Assembly (NCBI RefSeq): GCF_007197755.1
Contig: NZ_CP041636.1
Span: forward strand, 780,001 to 844,000
Length of the DNA: 64,000 bases
Direction of reading: 5' to 3'
Source: Ferrovibrio terrae
GTDB lineage: Bacteria > Pseudomonadota > Alphaproteobacteria > Ferrovibrionales > Ferrovibrionaceae
In this document: piece after piece, positions 17,659 through 26,700 of the stretch
How positions within the stretch are numbered: position 1 is the first letter of the stretch
Layout of the letters: each line of letters begins with the position of its first letter
Program-made: the position numbers and the translations under genes
The notes under the pieces: generated by a model
Databases searched by the model: none
What the model saw: only the letters and a program-made list of their open reading frames with translations
What the model was told of the DNA's origin: nothing

Positions 17659-20195
17659 ATCCACCCGATACCACCCGGCCGGCCCAGGCAGCCCTGGCGC
17701 CGGGCCTGACGCCTTATCCCCGGATGCTTGCGGAGCCGCTCGAACGCCGCCTCGCCTTTGCCCGCGCCGCCCTGTTCTGGGAACGCTTCTGGCCCGCGCT
17801 CATGCCGGCCGCGGCCGTCGTCGCCGTCTTCTTCATCCTCGCCGGTTTCGACATCTGGCGCTTCACGCCGGTCTGGCTGCACTGGCTGCTGCTGGCAGGT
17901 TTCGCGGGTGCCTTCGGCATTGCGCTGTGGCGCGAACTGCGCGCAGTCCTCCGCTGGCCCGACCGCGCCGCCGCCATGCGCCGGCTGGAGCGCGTCAACC
18001 TGCTGCAGCATCGCCCGCTCGAAGCCGCCGCCGACACGCTGTCGGCCGAGCAGCAGGACCCGATTGCGCGTGCGCTGTGGTCGATCCATCGCGAACGCGC
18101 GCTGGCCCAGCTGGCGAAAGTGCGCGTCGGCACGCCGGAAGCCGGCTGGTGGCGCAAGGATGTCTGGGGTTTCCGCGCAGCACTTGGCCTGCTGCTGATC
18201 GTGGCCTGGGCCAGCCCCGGCGAGGATCGCGCGCAACGCCTGTCGGATACGCTCAATCCCGGCACCGCGATGGCGCCGGGCACTTTGCTGGCGATGGAAG
18301 CCTGGATCACGCCGCCGCCTTACACAGGCAAGGCGCCGCTGTTCCTGACCCGCGACGGCAAACCCGTACCGGGCAATGCCGCAGCCCCTCTCACCGTGCC
18401 GACCGGCAGCCTGCTCAAGCTGCGGCTCGCGGCGCCGCCGTCGGGCTTCGCGCTCAAATTCGGCAAGAGCGAACAGGCCTTGCAGGCGATCGACGACCGC
18501 AACGGCGAGATCGACCTGGCGCTGGACCTGACGCAGGGCGCCGCGCCGGTGCTCAGCCTGGTGCGTCGCGACAAGGTGGTGGCGGAATGGCCGCTGCAGG
18601 TAATCCCGGACCTGCCGCCGCAGATCGAGATGGCCGGCGAGCCCAAGACGCTGCGCCGCACGGAACTGGAAATCGGCTTCACCGGGCATGACGATTACGG
18701 CATGCAGCAGGTGCGCATCGAGATGGCGCGCGACGGCGCCGAGCAGACTGTCAGCGTCGACTGGCCCACGCCGCCGGCCGGTGCCGGCGAAATCCAGGAC
18801 AAGCAAAGCTTCGATTTCAGCGAGCATCCCTGGGCCGGCCTGCAGGTGCAGATGACCTTGGTGGCCACCGATGCGCTGGGCCAGACCGGCCGCAGTGCGC
18901 CCGCGACCGTGACGATCCCGGCGCGCCGCTTCATCCATCCCGTGGCCAAGGCGATTGTCGAGCAGCGCCGCGACCTGGCGCTCAGGCCCGGCCAGTGGCA
19001 GCGCGTGGTGACGGCCCTGCACGGTCTGAGCCTGGCGCCGGAACGCTATCGCGGCGACGCCACCGCGCATCTCGGCCTGCGCATGTCGGCCGCGCGGCTG
19101 AAACTGAACCGTTCGCCGGATTCCGTTGCCGCCGTGCAGACTCTGCTGTGGCAGACCGCCGTGCATATCGAGGAAGGCCGCAAGACGCAGACCGATCGCG
19201 ACTTCCAGGCGCTGATGGACAAGCTGCAGGATGCGCTGGATCGCAATGCCGATGATTCGGAGATCCAGAAGCTGATGCAGGAGATGCGGGAAGCGATGAA
19301 CCGCATGCTGGAACAGCTGATGCAGGACGCGATGGAGCGTCTGGCGCGCGGCGAGGAGCCGGAGGAGTTGGGCGAAGACGAAGAGGCCATGAGCGGCGAC
19401 GACCTGCAGGACATGATGGACCAGGCGCAGGACATGGCGCAGATGGGCGACCGCGATGCGGCGCGCGACATGCTGCAGCAGATGCAGCGCATGATGGAGG
19501 CCCTGAAGAACGGCCGCATCGCGCGCATGCCGGAAGGCCGCCAGCAGCAGGGCCAGCGCGGGCAGCGGGGTCAGCGCGGCCAGGGCCAGCAGGGCCAGAT
19601 GATGCAGGAATTCGGCGAGATGCTGCGCCAGCAGCAGCAATTGCTCGACCGCAGCTTCCGCCGCAACCAGCAGGGCCAGCGTGGCGAAGGCCAGCCCGGC
19701 AGCCAGCAGCGCGGCGAGAACGAGGCCGATGCGCGCCAGCAGGAAGAACTGCGCCGCCGTCTCGGCGAGATGATGAACCGGCTGGGCGAGCGCGGCGGCC
19801 AGCTGCCCGACCAGCTCGGCAAGGCCGACCGCGCCATGCGTGATGCGCGTGAAGCACTGCGGCGCGGCGAGCCCGGCGAGGCGATGCAGGGCCAAGCCGA
19901 TGCGATGGACCAGCTGCGCCAGGGCCTGAACCAGATGCAGCAGGCGCAGCGCGGCAATCCCGACGGCCAGGCGCGCGAGGCCGATTCACGGCAGAACGGC
20001 CGCAATCCGCAGCGCGATCCATTGGGGCGCAACACCACCGGCTACGAGAATGCCGGCGAAGCGACACAGGTGCCCGACCTGGCGCCGGTGGAACGCGCGC
20101 GCCGCATCCTGGAAGAGCTGCAGCGCCGCGCCGGCAACCGCGAGCGCGCCCCGCTCGAACTCGACTACCTGGACCGCCTGCTGCGGCGGTTCTGA
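17634..20195 (+). CDS. TIGR02302/DUF4175 family membrane protein
   Basis: 853 residues. Two adjacent transmembrane segments (about 53-72 and 79-98) and a third near 178-193 anchor an otherwise soluble protein. The middle resembles Ig-like or beta-rich repeats; the C-terminal 250 residues are low complexity, rich in Gln, Met, Gly, Arg and acidic residues (QQGQRGQRGQRGQGQQGQ), probably extended or coiled. The family is largely confined to Alphaproteobacteria and commonly follows lysA. Its function is not established. The start overlaps lysA, indicating coupled translation. Confidence 0.88.
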   Translation: MAQQGEGVNPPDTTRPAQAALAPGLTPYPRMLAEPLERRLAFARAALFWERFWPALMPAAAVVAVFFILAGFDIWRFTPVWLHWLLLAGFAGAFGIALWRELRAVLRWPDRAAAMRRLERVNLLQHRPLEAAADTLSAEQQDPIARALWSIHRERALAQLAKVRVGTPEAGWWRKDVWGFRAALGLLLIVAWASPGEDRAQRLSDTLNPGTAMAPGTLLAMEAWITPPPYTGKAPLFLTRDGKPVPGNAAAPLTVPTGSLLKLRLAAPPSGFALKFGKSEQALQAIDDRNGEIDLALDLTQGAAPVLSLVRRDKVVAEWPLQVIPDLPPQIEMAGEPKTLRRTELEIGFTGHDDYGMQQVRIEMARDGAEQTVSVDWPTPPAGAGEIQDKQSFDFSEHPWAGLQVQMTLVATDALGQTGRSAPATVTIPARRFIHPVAKAIVEQRRDLALRPGQWQRVVTALHGLSLAPERYRGDATAHLGLRMSAARLKLNRSPDSVAAVQTLLWQTAVHIEEGRKTQTDRDFQALMDKLQDALDRNADDSEIQKLMQEMREAMNRMLEQLMQDAMERLARGEEPEELGEDEEAMSGDDLQDMMDQAQDMAQMGDRDAARDMLQQMQRMMEALKNGRIARMPEGRQQQGQRGQRGQRGQGQQGQMMQEFGEMLRQQQQLLDRSFRRNQQGQRGEGQPGSQQRGENEADARQQEELRRRLGEMMNRLGERGGQLPDQLGKADRAMRDAREALRRGEPGEAMQGQADAMDQLRQGLNQMQQAQRGNPDGQAREADSRQNGRNPQRDPLGRNTTGYENAGEATQVPDLAPVERARRILEELQRRAGNRERAPLELDYLDRLLRRF

Positions 20196-20210
20196 GTCCA
20201 GATTTCATCG

Positions 20211-20609
20211 ATGATCGACAGCCTGGATCACCTGGTACTCACCGTGCGCGACATCGATGTCACGCTGCGTTTCTATGAAAGCGCGCTCGGCATGCAGGCA
20301 ATCCGCTTCACGGCGAAAGATGGCGGCACGCGCGTGGCGCTCGGTTTCGGCCAGCAGAAAATCAACCTGCATCGCCACGGCCGTGAATTCGAGCCCAAGG
20401 CTGAGCAGCCAATGCCAGGCAGCGCCGATCTGTGCTTTCTCACGGCACGGCCGGTGGAGGACGTGATCGCGCATCTGGCGGCGCAGGGTATCGCAATCCT
20501 GGAAGGACCGGTGCAGCGCACCGGTGCAACCGGGCCGATCCTCTCGGTCTACATCCGCGATCCTGACGGAAACCTGATCGAGATCAGCAACAGGCTGACC
20601 GGACGCTGA
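20211..20609 (+). CDS. VOC family protein (glyoxalase/dioxygenase fold)
   Basis: A 132-residue vicinal-oxygen-chelate protein. Two beta-alpha-beta-beta-beta modules are evident: DHLVLTVRDIDVTLRFYESALGM at the start and the terminal YIRDPDGNLIEISN. The metal ligands likely include His7 and Glu126. It resembles the GLOD5-type lineage of short VOC proteins with unassigned substrate. It follows the TIGR02302 gene by 15 bp and converges directly on the receiver gene at 20610. Confidence 0.85.
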   Translation: MIDSLDHLVLTVRDIDVTLRFYESALGMQAIRFTAKDGGTRVALGFGQQKINLHRHGREFEPKAEQPMPGSADLCFLTARPVEDVIAHLAAQGIAILEGPVQRTGATGPILSVYIRDPDGNLIEISNRLTGR

Positions 20610-20996
20610 TCAATCCGCCGGCTGCCCGGCGGCAACAGCATTGACGCCCAGCGCGCGCTCGACGGCATCGTTGAGCGCGACCATGGTGAAGGGGCGCTGC
20701 AGGATCACGATCAGGTTTTCGATGTCATGCGAGCGGCGGCGCTGGATGGTGTCGCTCGACATCATCAGCATCGGCAGGTCGGGGAAGTCGCGCGCTACCT
20801 TCAGCGACAGTTCGACGCCATCCATGTTCGGCATCGCCACATCGGCCAGCAGCAGGTCGAACGGCAGGCGAGCGAGCTTGACCACGGCTTCGGCGCCGTC
20901 ATTGACGACAACGACCTCGTGGCCGCGCTGCAGCAGCACACGCCGGATGAATTCGCGCACCGGCACATCCGTTTCCGCGACCAGTATTCGCGCCAT
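20610..20996 (-). CDS. Single-domain response regulator, CpdR-like but degenerate
   Basis: A 128-residue stand-alone receiver. The start at 20996 gives MARILVAETD, as in CpdR-type proteins. The phosphoacceptor Asp52 is kept (LLLADVAMPNMDG). However, the acidic pair is E8-T9 instead of two acidic residues, and the invariant Lys is Arg101 (ILQRPF). The signalling Thr/Ser is within MMSSD. Phosphorylation chemistry may therefore be altered. No kinase is adjacent. The gene stops exactly beside the convergent VOC gene. Confidence 0.85.
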   Translation of the reverse strand: MARILVAETDVPVREFIRRVLLQRGHEVVVVNDGAEAVVKLARLPFDLLLADVAMPNMDGVELSLKVARDFPDLPMLMMSSDTIQRRRSHDIENLIVILQRPFTMVALNDAVERALGVNAVAAGQPAD

Positions 20997-21196
20997 CCAC
21001 TCCTCGCCGACGGCAGTCGCACGGCGTGGGCAGTTCTGCCCGGCGACAGCCACCTATTCTGGAATCAGCTTGGTCAAGCTATGGGTACTGAAGCCGGCGA
21101 ATCCGCCCGAACCGGCATGCCGCGAATCCTACCCCAACGGGTGATGAATGAAAACGTGCATTCTGGGCCCTGCGCAACCAATGGGTGCTGCCGTAC

Positions 21197-21223
21197 ATCC
21201 CCGGATCAGGCCGGGGAATGACA
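21197..21223 (-). repeat. Palindromic intergenic repeat, related to the second family
   Basis: Minus-strand reading TGTCATTCCCCGG, CCTGAT, CCGGGGAT. The 6-bp CCCCGG/CCGGGG arms form a hairpin around ATCAGG. It lies in the 260-bp gap between the receiver and DUF3426 genes, which holds nothing else recognisable. Confidence 0.6.
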
Positions 21224-21257
21224 AACCTGGTTTGGGTATTGCGGCGTTTACGTCGCC

Positions 21258-22226
21258 TTACGGCGTGGCCGCCTGGCTGGCGAAGGCGACTTCGAGATCG
21301 GTGACCTCGTCCCTGGGCGCCGGCAGCTGGACATTGAAGCTGAGCTTTTCATCGGCCTCGATGCTGGTCTGCTCCAGCTTGACCGTGAAGGCGCCGAGAT
21401 CCTGGCCATTGGCGCCACGCATGGCGATGCGGACAGCCGGCAGGAGGCGCTCGGTCCCGCTGACATTCACCACATCGCCCGACACCGTCACCTTGGTGGT
21501 GCCGCCATCCAGCACGGTGGCGGATTTCAGGTTGTGCAGCTCCAGCCCGAGCCACTGCGCCGCATCGACCGGGATGCCGAGCTGTTCGTAAAGCTTGGAC
21601 AGCGGCGGGTAGAAGGCGACCAGTTCGATCCGCTTCTCGTAGCCGCCGCCGACCACGCCGCCGAGCAGGCCCAGCAGCAGCAGCCAGCCCAGCCAGGCCC
21701 AGGAAAACGGCTTTTTCGGCTTGGCCGCGGCACGCTGGACCCCGGCTTCGGCCAGGCGGGCGCGGCGGCGCTTGATCGCCTCGTCGGGGTCGTCATCCAG
21801 GTCGCCCCCGCTGATCGGCTCGTCCAGCGGCGGGTGCAGCGGCGGGCGGTCCAGCTCGGCATCCAGCAGGTCGTCGTCGAAACCGCTGATTCGCGGTACC
21901 GGCGGCGGGCTCAGATCGTCCGCAGGCGACAGGTCGAGATCGGGCAGGTCAGGCAGGGAGGGCGGGGGCACCACGGCCGAGGCCGGCGGCGGCTTGCCGC
22001 CGGGCGGCGGGGGCGGCACCCACTCGTCTTCATCAGCCTGGGCAGCGGCAGCCGCCATCTGCGCCAGCACCGGGGGCACAGCCGGTTCAGGCGGCAATTC
22101 GGGTTCCGGCCGCTCCTGGCGCCAGACGTTGCGGCAGACCGAACAGCGCACCTTGCGCGGCGCGTCGCCGAATGCGTTGGGGTCGACCTGGAAGCGGGTC
22201 GCACAGGCTGGGCAATTGAGGATCAT
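21258..22226 (-). CDS. MJ0042 zinc-ribbon and DUF3426 membrane protein
   Basis: 322 residues. An N-terminal zinc ribbon (Cys5, Cys8, Cys28, Cys31 in CPAC and CSVC) of the MJ0042 type is followed by a Pro- and acid-rich linker (about 40-160), a single transmembrane helix at about 176-195 (AWLGWLLLLGLLGGVVGGGY) and a periplasmic DUF3426 domain of immunoglobulin-like character. The topology places zinc ribbon inside and DUF3426 outside. Function is unknown. It is transcribed divergently from ftsE, with 164 bp between. Confidence 0.88.
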   Translation of the reverse strand: MILNCPACATRFQVDPNAFGDAPRKVRCSVCRNVWRQERPEPELPPEPAVPPVLAQMAAAAAQADEDEWVPPPPPGGKPPPASAVVPPPSLPDLPDLDLSPADDLSPPPVPRISGFDDDLLDAELDRPPLHPPLDEPISGGDLDDDPDEAIKRRRARLAEAGVQRAAAKPKKPFSWAWLGWLLLLGLLGGVVGGGYEKRIELVAFYPPLSKLYEQLGIPVDAAQWLGLELHNLKSATVLDGGTTKVTVSGDVVNVSGTERLLPAVRIAMRGANGQDLGAFTVKLEQTSIEADEKLSFNVQLPAPRDEVTDLEVAFASQAATP

Positions 22227-22390
22227 GCCAAATCTGCCTGGTGCCAGCCCTTTTGCGTTTCCGGATGCTTTCCCTTATAGGACGGACAGGGCTGCGGAAG
22301 CAACCCCACTGCCTCGCAAGATATTGAAGTCATTGGCGGGCAAGGTCTTAGACGAAGCAAGGCCTTAGACGAATCGGAGGAAGCCGGGAC

Positions 22391-23059
22391 GTGGTGCGAT
22401 TCCAGAACGTCGGGATGCGATATGGCCCCGGGCCGGAGGTGCTGCGCGACGTCAGCTTCGAGCTGGCGACGGGCTCCTTCCATTTCCTGGCCGGTCCCAG
22501 CGGCGCGGGCAAGACCTCGCTGCTCAAGCTTCTGTACCTGGCGCAGCGCCCGAGCCGCGGCCTGATCAGCATGTTCGGCCAGGACGTGTCCACCGCCAGC
22601 CGCGCCGCCCTGCCGATGCTGCGCCGGCGCATCGGCGTGGTGTACCAGGATTTCCGCCTGCTCGATCACCTGAGCGCGCTCGACAACGTGGCGCTGCCTT
22701 TGCGCATCGCCGGCGCCGACGAGAAGCGCACGCGCGAACATGTCGTCGAACTGCTGACCTGGGTCGGGCTGGGCGACCGGCTGGAGGCGCGGCCGGCGAC
22801 GCTGTCGGGCGGCGAGAAGCAGCGCGTGGCGATCGCGCGCGCCGTCATTGCCAGACCAAGCCTCTTGCTGGCGGATGAACCGACCGGCAACGTCGATCCC
22901 GATATGGCGCAGCGCCTGATGTATCTGTTCGTCGAGCTGAACAAACTCGGCACGGCAATCGTGCTGGCGACGCATGACACGCATCTGCTGGAGCAGTTCC
23001 GCTTTCCGGTGATGCGCCTGCGCGCCGGCGCGCTCATGATCGACAGGAATGCAGCGTGA
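22391..23059 (+). CDS. ftsE: Cell division ATP-binding protein FtsE
   Basis: The 222-residue ABC ATPase of the FtsEX complex, which couples cytokinesis to periplasmic peptidoglycan hydrolase activation. Walker A GPSGAGKTS lies near residue 36, signature LSGGEKQRVAIARA near 138, Walker B LLLADEPTGNVD near 161. The start is GTG with GGAGGA 9 bases upstream. The stop overlaps the start of ftsX by four bases. Confidence 0.96.
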   Translation: MVRFQNVGMRYGPGPEVLRDVSFELATGSFHFLAGPSGAGKTSLLKLLYLAQRPSRGLISMFGQDVSTASRAALPMLRRRIGVVYQDFRLLDHLSALDNVALPLRIAGADEKRTREHVVELLTWVGLGDRLEARPATLSGGEKQRVAIARAVIARPSLLLADEPTGNVDPDMAQRLMYLFVELNKLGTAIVLATHDTHLLEQFRFPVMRLRAGALMIDRNAA

Positions 23060-23949
23060 GCAAGCCGCGTAAAAAAGCTCCGGTCTCTGACCTGCAGCTC
23101 GAAGCCGACAAGTCGGCGCGTTTCCTGCCCTGGGCGCTGGCGGTGATGGTGTTCCTCGCCGCATTGGCGCTCAGCGGCGCGCTGGCGCTGGATGGCACCA
23201 TCGAAGGCTGGCGCCGCGGCGTGTCGTCGAAACTCACCGTGCAGATCGCCGACCGTCCGGGCCAGCCGATGGCGCCGCGCCTGCAGGCCGCCGCCGATAT
23301 CCTGCGCGCCGTGCCCGGCATCGCCGAGGTGCGGATCGTGGAACGCTCGGCCGTCGAAGCCCTGCTGCAGCCCTGGCTCGGCAGCGCCGCCCTGCAGGCC
23401 GATCTGCCGCTGCCCGGCATGATCGACGTGACGCTGCAGGACAATGCCGCGCTGTCGGTGGATGCGGTGAATGCGCAGCTGCAGGCCGCCGTGCCCGGCG
23501 CGCGCCTCGACGATCCCAAGCCCTGGCTCGATCGCCTCGTTCAGCTCGGCCGCCTGTTGCAGTCGCTGGGCGGCAGCATCGTGCTGCTGGTCGGCATCGC
23601 CGCCGCCGCGATGGTGATCTTCGCGACACGGGCCGGGCTTGCGGACCGGCGCGACACCATCGAGCTGCTGCATCTGATCGGCGCGGAAGACGGCTATATC
23701 GCCCGGCAGTTCCAGCGCCATGTGGCGGCGCAGGCCCTGCGCGGCGGCATCCTCGGCGCCGGCCTTGCGGCGGCGCTGCTGGTGGGTATCCAGCTGCTGG
23801 CCGGCGGCATCGGCACCGGCCTGCTGCCGGGATTGCAGCTGCTGTGGTGGCACTGGCTGATGCTGCCGATATTGCCTCTTGGGGCTGCCGCTCTCGCCAT
23901 CGTCACCGCGCGCTGGACGGTGCTCGGCGAACTGCGTGCGATGCTCTAG
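23056..23949 (+). CDS. ftsX: Cell division protein FtsX
   Basis: The 297-residue membrane subunit of FtsEX. A cytoplasmic N-terminus (about 1-28) precedes transmembrane helix 1 (RFLPWALAVMVFLAALALSGALAL), a periplasmic loop (about 55-165), and three further helices, the last ending near residue 285. Low sequence conservation is normal for FtsX; identity rests on topology and on coupling to ftsE. The periplasmic loop would contact a hydrolase activator. Confidence 0.93.
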   Translation: MSKPRKKAPVSDLQLEADKSARFLPWALAVMVFLAALALSGALALDGTIEGWRRGVSSKLTVQIADRPGQPMAPRLQAAADILRAVPGIAEVRIVERSAVEALLQPWLGSAALQADLPLPGMIDVTLQDNAALSVDAVNAQLQAAVPGARLDDPKPWLDRLVQLGRLLQSLGGSIVLLVGIAAAAMVIFATRAGLADRRDTIELLHLIGAEDGYIARQFQRHVAAQALRGGILGAGLAAALLVGIQLLAGGIGTGLLPGLQLLWWHWLMLPILPLGAAALAIVTARWTVLGELRAML

Positions 23950-23958
23950 AGTCGTGCC

Positions 23959-24513
23959 ATGCTGATTCTGCTCGACCGCGACGGCGTTCTGAACCGCGAC
24001 TACCCCGACGATTACGTGAAATCGCCGGACGAACTGGTCATGCTGCCCAATGTCGGCAAGGCCGTGGCGCAACTGAACGCGCGCGGCTGGCCGGTGGCGA
24101 TCTGCACCAACCAGGCCTGTGTCGGCAAGAGCATTATCGACGAGGCGATGCTGGGCCGCATTCACGAGAAGCTGTTCGACGCACTGGCGCGCGACAATGC
24201 CAGGATCGACGCGCTGTTCTTCGCCCCCGATCCGCCCTGGGCGCAGACCGACCGGCGCAAGCCCGGCCCCGGCATGCTGCGCGAGGCGATGCAGCGCTTT
24301 CGCAAAAGCCCGGCCGAGACCGTGTTCATCGGCGACAGCCTGACCGACCTGCAGGCCGGCGTGACGGCCGGGGTGCGGCGGATTCTGGTGCGCAGCGGCA
24401 AGGGTGCGCAGACCCAGGCGAAAGGCCTGCCGCAGGATGTGCTGCCGGTGACGGTGGCGGAAGACTTGCCGGATGCCGTGAACCGGCTGTTAAGTAACGT
24501 GCATGTTGATTGA
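23959..24513 (+). CDS. HAD-IIIA phosphatase, GmhB/HisB-N-like, lacking zinc cysteines
   Basis: 184 residues of the histidinol-phosphatase/heptose-bisphosphatase group. The catalytic motif DRDGVLN carries the nucleophile and acid Asp; TNQACVGKS is motif II, RRKPGPGML motif III, and FIGDSLTDLQAG motif IV. Known GmhB enzymes have a Cys/His zinc loop just before the RKPxPGM motif; here that region (APDPPWAQTDRRKPGPGM) has no Cys or His, so zinc binding is lost. The substrate is therefore uncertain. It begins 9 bp after ftsX in the same operon. Confidence 0.82.
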   Translation: MLILLDRDGVLNRDYPDDYVKSPDELVMLPNVGKAVAQLNARGWPVAICTNQACVGKSIIDEAMLGRIHEKLFDALARDNARIDALFFAPDPPWAQTDRRKPGPGMLREAMQRFRKSPAETVFIGDSLTDLQAGVTAGVRRILVRSGKGAQTQAKGLPQDVLPVTVAEDLPDAVNRLLSNVHVD

Positions 24514-24537
24514 AGTGACAGAGCCTACGGATCAGTG

Positions 24538-25305
24538 ATGGCCCGCAAAGACCGCGACGACGAAGAGTCGACCCCGTTTTTCACCCGGATCAGCCGCTGG
24601 CTGATGCTGCTGGCCACCATTGGCCTGCTCTGGCTCGGCGGCGGCATCGCCTATGTCGAGCGCGTGGAATCGATTCCGGCCCCGGCCGAGACCAAGACGG
24701 ATGCGATCGTTGTGCTGACCGGCGGCGCCGCGCGGCTGGCCACGGCGCTGCGGCTGCTGAATGAAAACAAGGCTGACCGCCTGCTGGTGTCGGGCGTGGC
24801 GCAGACCGCCACCAAAGCCACGCTGCTGCAGGCCGTGCTGCCGACCATGCCGGATGCAGCACAGGCCAGCAGCAACTGGCAGGGCATCGACCTGCAGCTT
24901 TTGTTCGACTGCTGCGTCGATCTCGGCTTCGAGGCCGACGACACCGCCGGCAATGCCGCCGAAACCGCCAGCTGGGCCGCGGCACGCGGCTACAGGACCA
25001 TCCGGCTGGTGACGGCGAATTACCACATGCCGCGCGCGCAGGTCGAGTTCGGCCGCTATCTGTCGGGCATGACCATCGTGCCGCATCCGGTGCGCTCGGA
25101 TGCCATGCGGGTGGAAGACTGGTGGCAGCGCCGGGCCGCGACCGTGTTCCTGCTCGGCGAATACAGCAAATACCTGGCAGCCCTGCTGCGCGCCCGTCTC
25201 GGCACCCAGCTGACCGCCACGCTGGAACAGAAACCGCAGACTGTACCGGTACAGCCGGCCGCTGCGCCGACCCAAGAGAAACCGACTGAAGAGAAGCCGC
25301 AGTAA
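24538..25305 (+). CDS. YdcF/ElyC (DUF218) family protein
   Basis: 255 residues with one N-terminal transmembrane helix (about 20-40) and a DUF218 domain. Diagnostic parts are DAIVVLTGGAARLATALRLL, ADRLLVSGV, NAAETASWAAARGYRTIRLVTANYHMPRA. Family members ElyC and SanA affect envelope integrity and lipid-linked precursor use. The ATG at 24538 is preferred over the overlapping GTG at 24535. It shares its final base with the start of plsC. The location with ftsEX and plsC suits an envelope role. Confidence 0.88.
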   Translation: MARKDRDDEESTPFFTRISRWLMLLATIGLLWLGGGIAYVERVESIPAPAETKTDAIVVLTGGAARLATALRLLNENKADRLLVSGVAQTATKATLLQAVLPTMPDAAQASSNWQGIDLQLLFDCCVDLGFEADDTAGNAAETASWAAARGYRTIRLVTANYHMPRAQVEFGRYLSGMTIVPHPVRSDAMRVEDWWQRRAATVFLLGEYSKYLAALLRARLGTQLTATLEQKPQTVPVQPAAAPTQEKPTEEKPQ

Positions 25306-26033
25306 TGCTGCTGCTGCGCTCCCTTCTCTTCCAGGTTGCCTTCCTGTCGTGGAGCACGCTGGTCGCGCTCTATGGCCTGATCCCCCTGGCGCTGGGCAAC
25401 CGCCAGCATCTGTTCACCATCGGCGCCGTCTGGTCGGACAGCATCAATTTTCTGCTGCGCGTGATCTGCAATATCCATGTGCGCATCGAGGGCACCGAGC
25501 ATATCCCGCAGGGCGCCGCGATGGTCGCGGCCAAACACCAGTCGCTGTGGGACACCGCCATCGTGCTGCGGCTGTTCCGTGGCCCGGCCATCGTGATGAA
25601 GCAGGAACTGCTGAGCATTCCGGTCTATGGCGCGCTGTGCCGCGCGCAGGGCATGATCGCGGTCGACCGCGAGGGCGGCGCGAAAGCCCTGAAGCAGATG
25701 CTGAAGGATGCGCGCACTGCTGCCGCAGACGGCCGCAAGATCCTGATCTTCCCGCAAGGCACGCGCACGCTGCCCGGCGAAAGCGCGCCCTATCAGCCGG
25801 GCGTGGTGGCGCTGTATCGCGACCTCAAGCTGCCGGTCGTGCCGGTGACGCTCAATTCAGGCTTCTTCTGGCCCAAGCGCGGCGTCCTGCGCAAGCCCGG
25901 CACCATCGTGCTGCGCTTCCTGCCGCCGATCCCCGCTGGCCTTGATCGCGACACCTTCATGGCTGAACTGGAAACCCGCATCGAAAGCGCCAATGCGGCG
26001 CTGGAGGCGGAGACGCGGGCGACGCTGTCGTGA
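25305..26033 (+). CDS. 1-acyl-sn-glycerol-3-phosphate acyltransferase (PlsC family)
   Basis: 242 residues; it transfers an acyl chain to lysophosphatidic acid or a related lysolipid at the inner membrane. The HX4D motif is His78-Asp83 (KHQSLWDTA), the substrate motif FPQGTRTLPG is present, and an N-terminal hydrophobic segment (1-30) anchors it. The start ATG overlaps the previous stop by one base and its own stop overlaps the GTG of the following gene. Confidence 0.9.
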   Translation: MLLLRSLLFQVAFLSWSTLVALYGLIPLALGNRQHLFTIGAVWSDSINFLLRVICNIHVRIEGTEHIPQGAAMVAAKHQSLWDTAIVLRLFRGPAIVMKQELLSIPVYGALCRAQGMIAVDREGGAKALKQMLKDARTAAADGRKILIFPQGTRTLPGESAPYQPGVVALYRDLKLPVVPVTLNSGFFWPKRGVLRKPGTIVLRFLPPIPAGLDRDTFMAELETRIESANAALEAETRATLS

Positions 26034-26536
26034 GCGCGACCCCGACGACCTATGCCTTCGCCATCCAGTATGGCCTGGGCGAATTGCAGTTCGATCTGCA
26101 GCTGGCCGAAGCGCTGATGTTCTCCAACATGGCGAACCGCATGATGGCCGGCGAAGGCCTGCCGTTTGCGGACTTCCGCCTGCAGATGTGGGACATGCTG
26201 GCCAACAGTATCGAGGCCGGCGACCATCTGAAGGGCGGTGCCGAGGCCAATGCGATGGCGATGGGCGCAGCCTGGCTGGCGCTGACCTCCGCGATGCACC
26301 GCGACCATCCCGCGCGCGACTGTTTCGTGCTGAAGCTGGGCGCGCGGGCCGGCGAGATCGGCGTCGAGATCGCAGCGGACAATCCCTATGCCGAGCCACA
26401 TGACGAGCGGGGACAGATTTTCGCCGTGGCGAATGTCACGCGCGAGCTGTTCGACCAGGACACACAGATGTTCCGCGACTGGGCGAGCGGGATTCAGGCG
26501 GAGATGGCGAAGGCGTCGAACGATTTTGGCCACTAA
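26030..26536 (+). CDS. Hypothetical protein at end of ftsEX operon
   Basis: 168 residues, not recognised. Mostly helical, without signal peptide or transmembrane segment. Notable stretches are LQLAEALMFSNMANRMMAGEGLPFADF and HLKGGAEANAMAMGAAWLALTSAMH. The GTG start overlaps the plsC stop, so it is co-translated, which argues that it is a real gene. It is the last gene before base composition drops at about 26540. Confidence 0.65.
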   Translation: MSATPTTYAFAIQYGLGELQFDLQLAEALMFSNMANRMMAGEGLPFADFRLQMWDMLANSIEAGDHLKGGAEANAMAMGAAWLALTSAMHRDHPARDCFVLKLGARAGEIGVEIAADNPYAEPHDERGQIFAVANVTRELFDQDTQMFRDWASGIQAEMAKASNDFGH

Positions 26537-26612
26537 TTGTCTAGAAAAGAGGACAAAACTGGCGCTGGCCTTCAAAAACACCAATTAGGAGAACCGGAAT
26601 GCAGGAATAATC

Positions 26613-26642
26613 TCACAATAATGACTCGGTTCGAGATTGTGA
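26613..26642. promoter_or_regulatory. Candidate operator upstream of the Panacea gene
   Basis: Inverted repeat TCACAAT (26613-26619) and ATTGTGA (26636-26642) with a 16-bp spacer, about 60 bp before the probable start. Autoregulatory operators of this spacing are common in toxin-antitoxin operons; this one is a suggestion from symmetry only. A few bases earlier (26599) lies a strong ribosome site AGGAG before an ATG that is stopped after three codons. Confidence 0.3.
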
Positions 26643-26700
26643 TTTGAGTCAAATTTAAAGTGCGTTAGAGAAATGAGTGGGGAAAGTTTTGGGCAGCATA

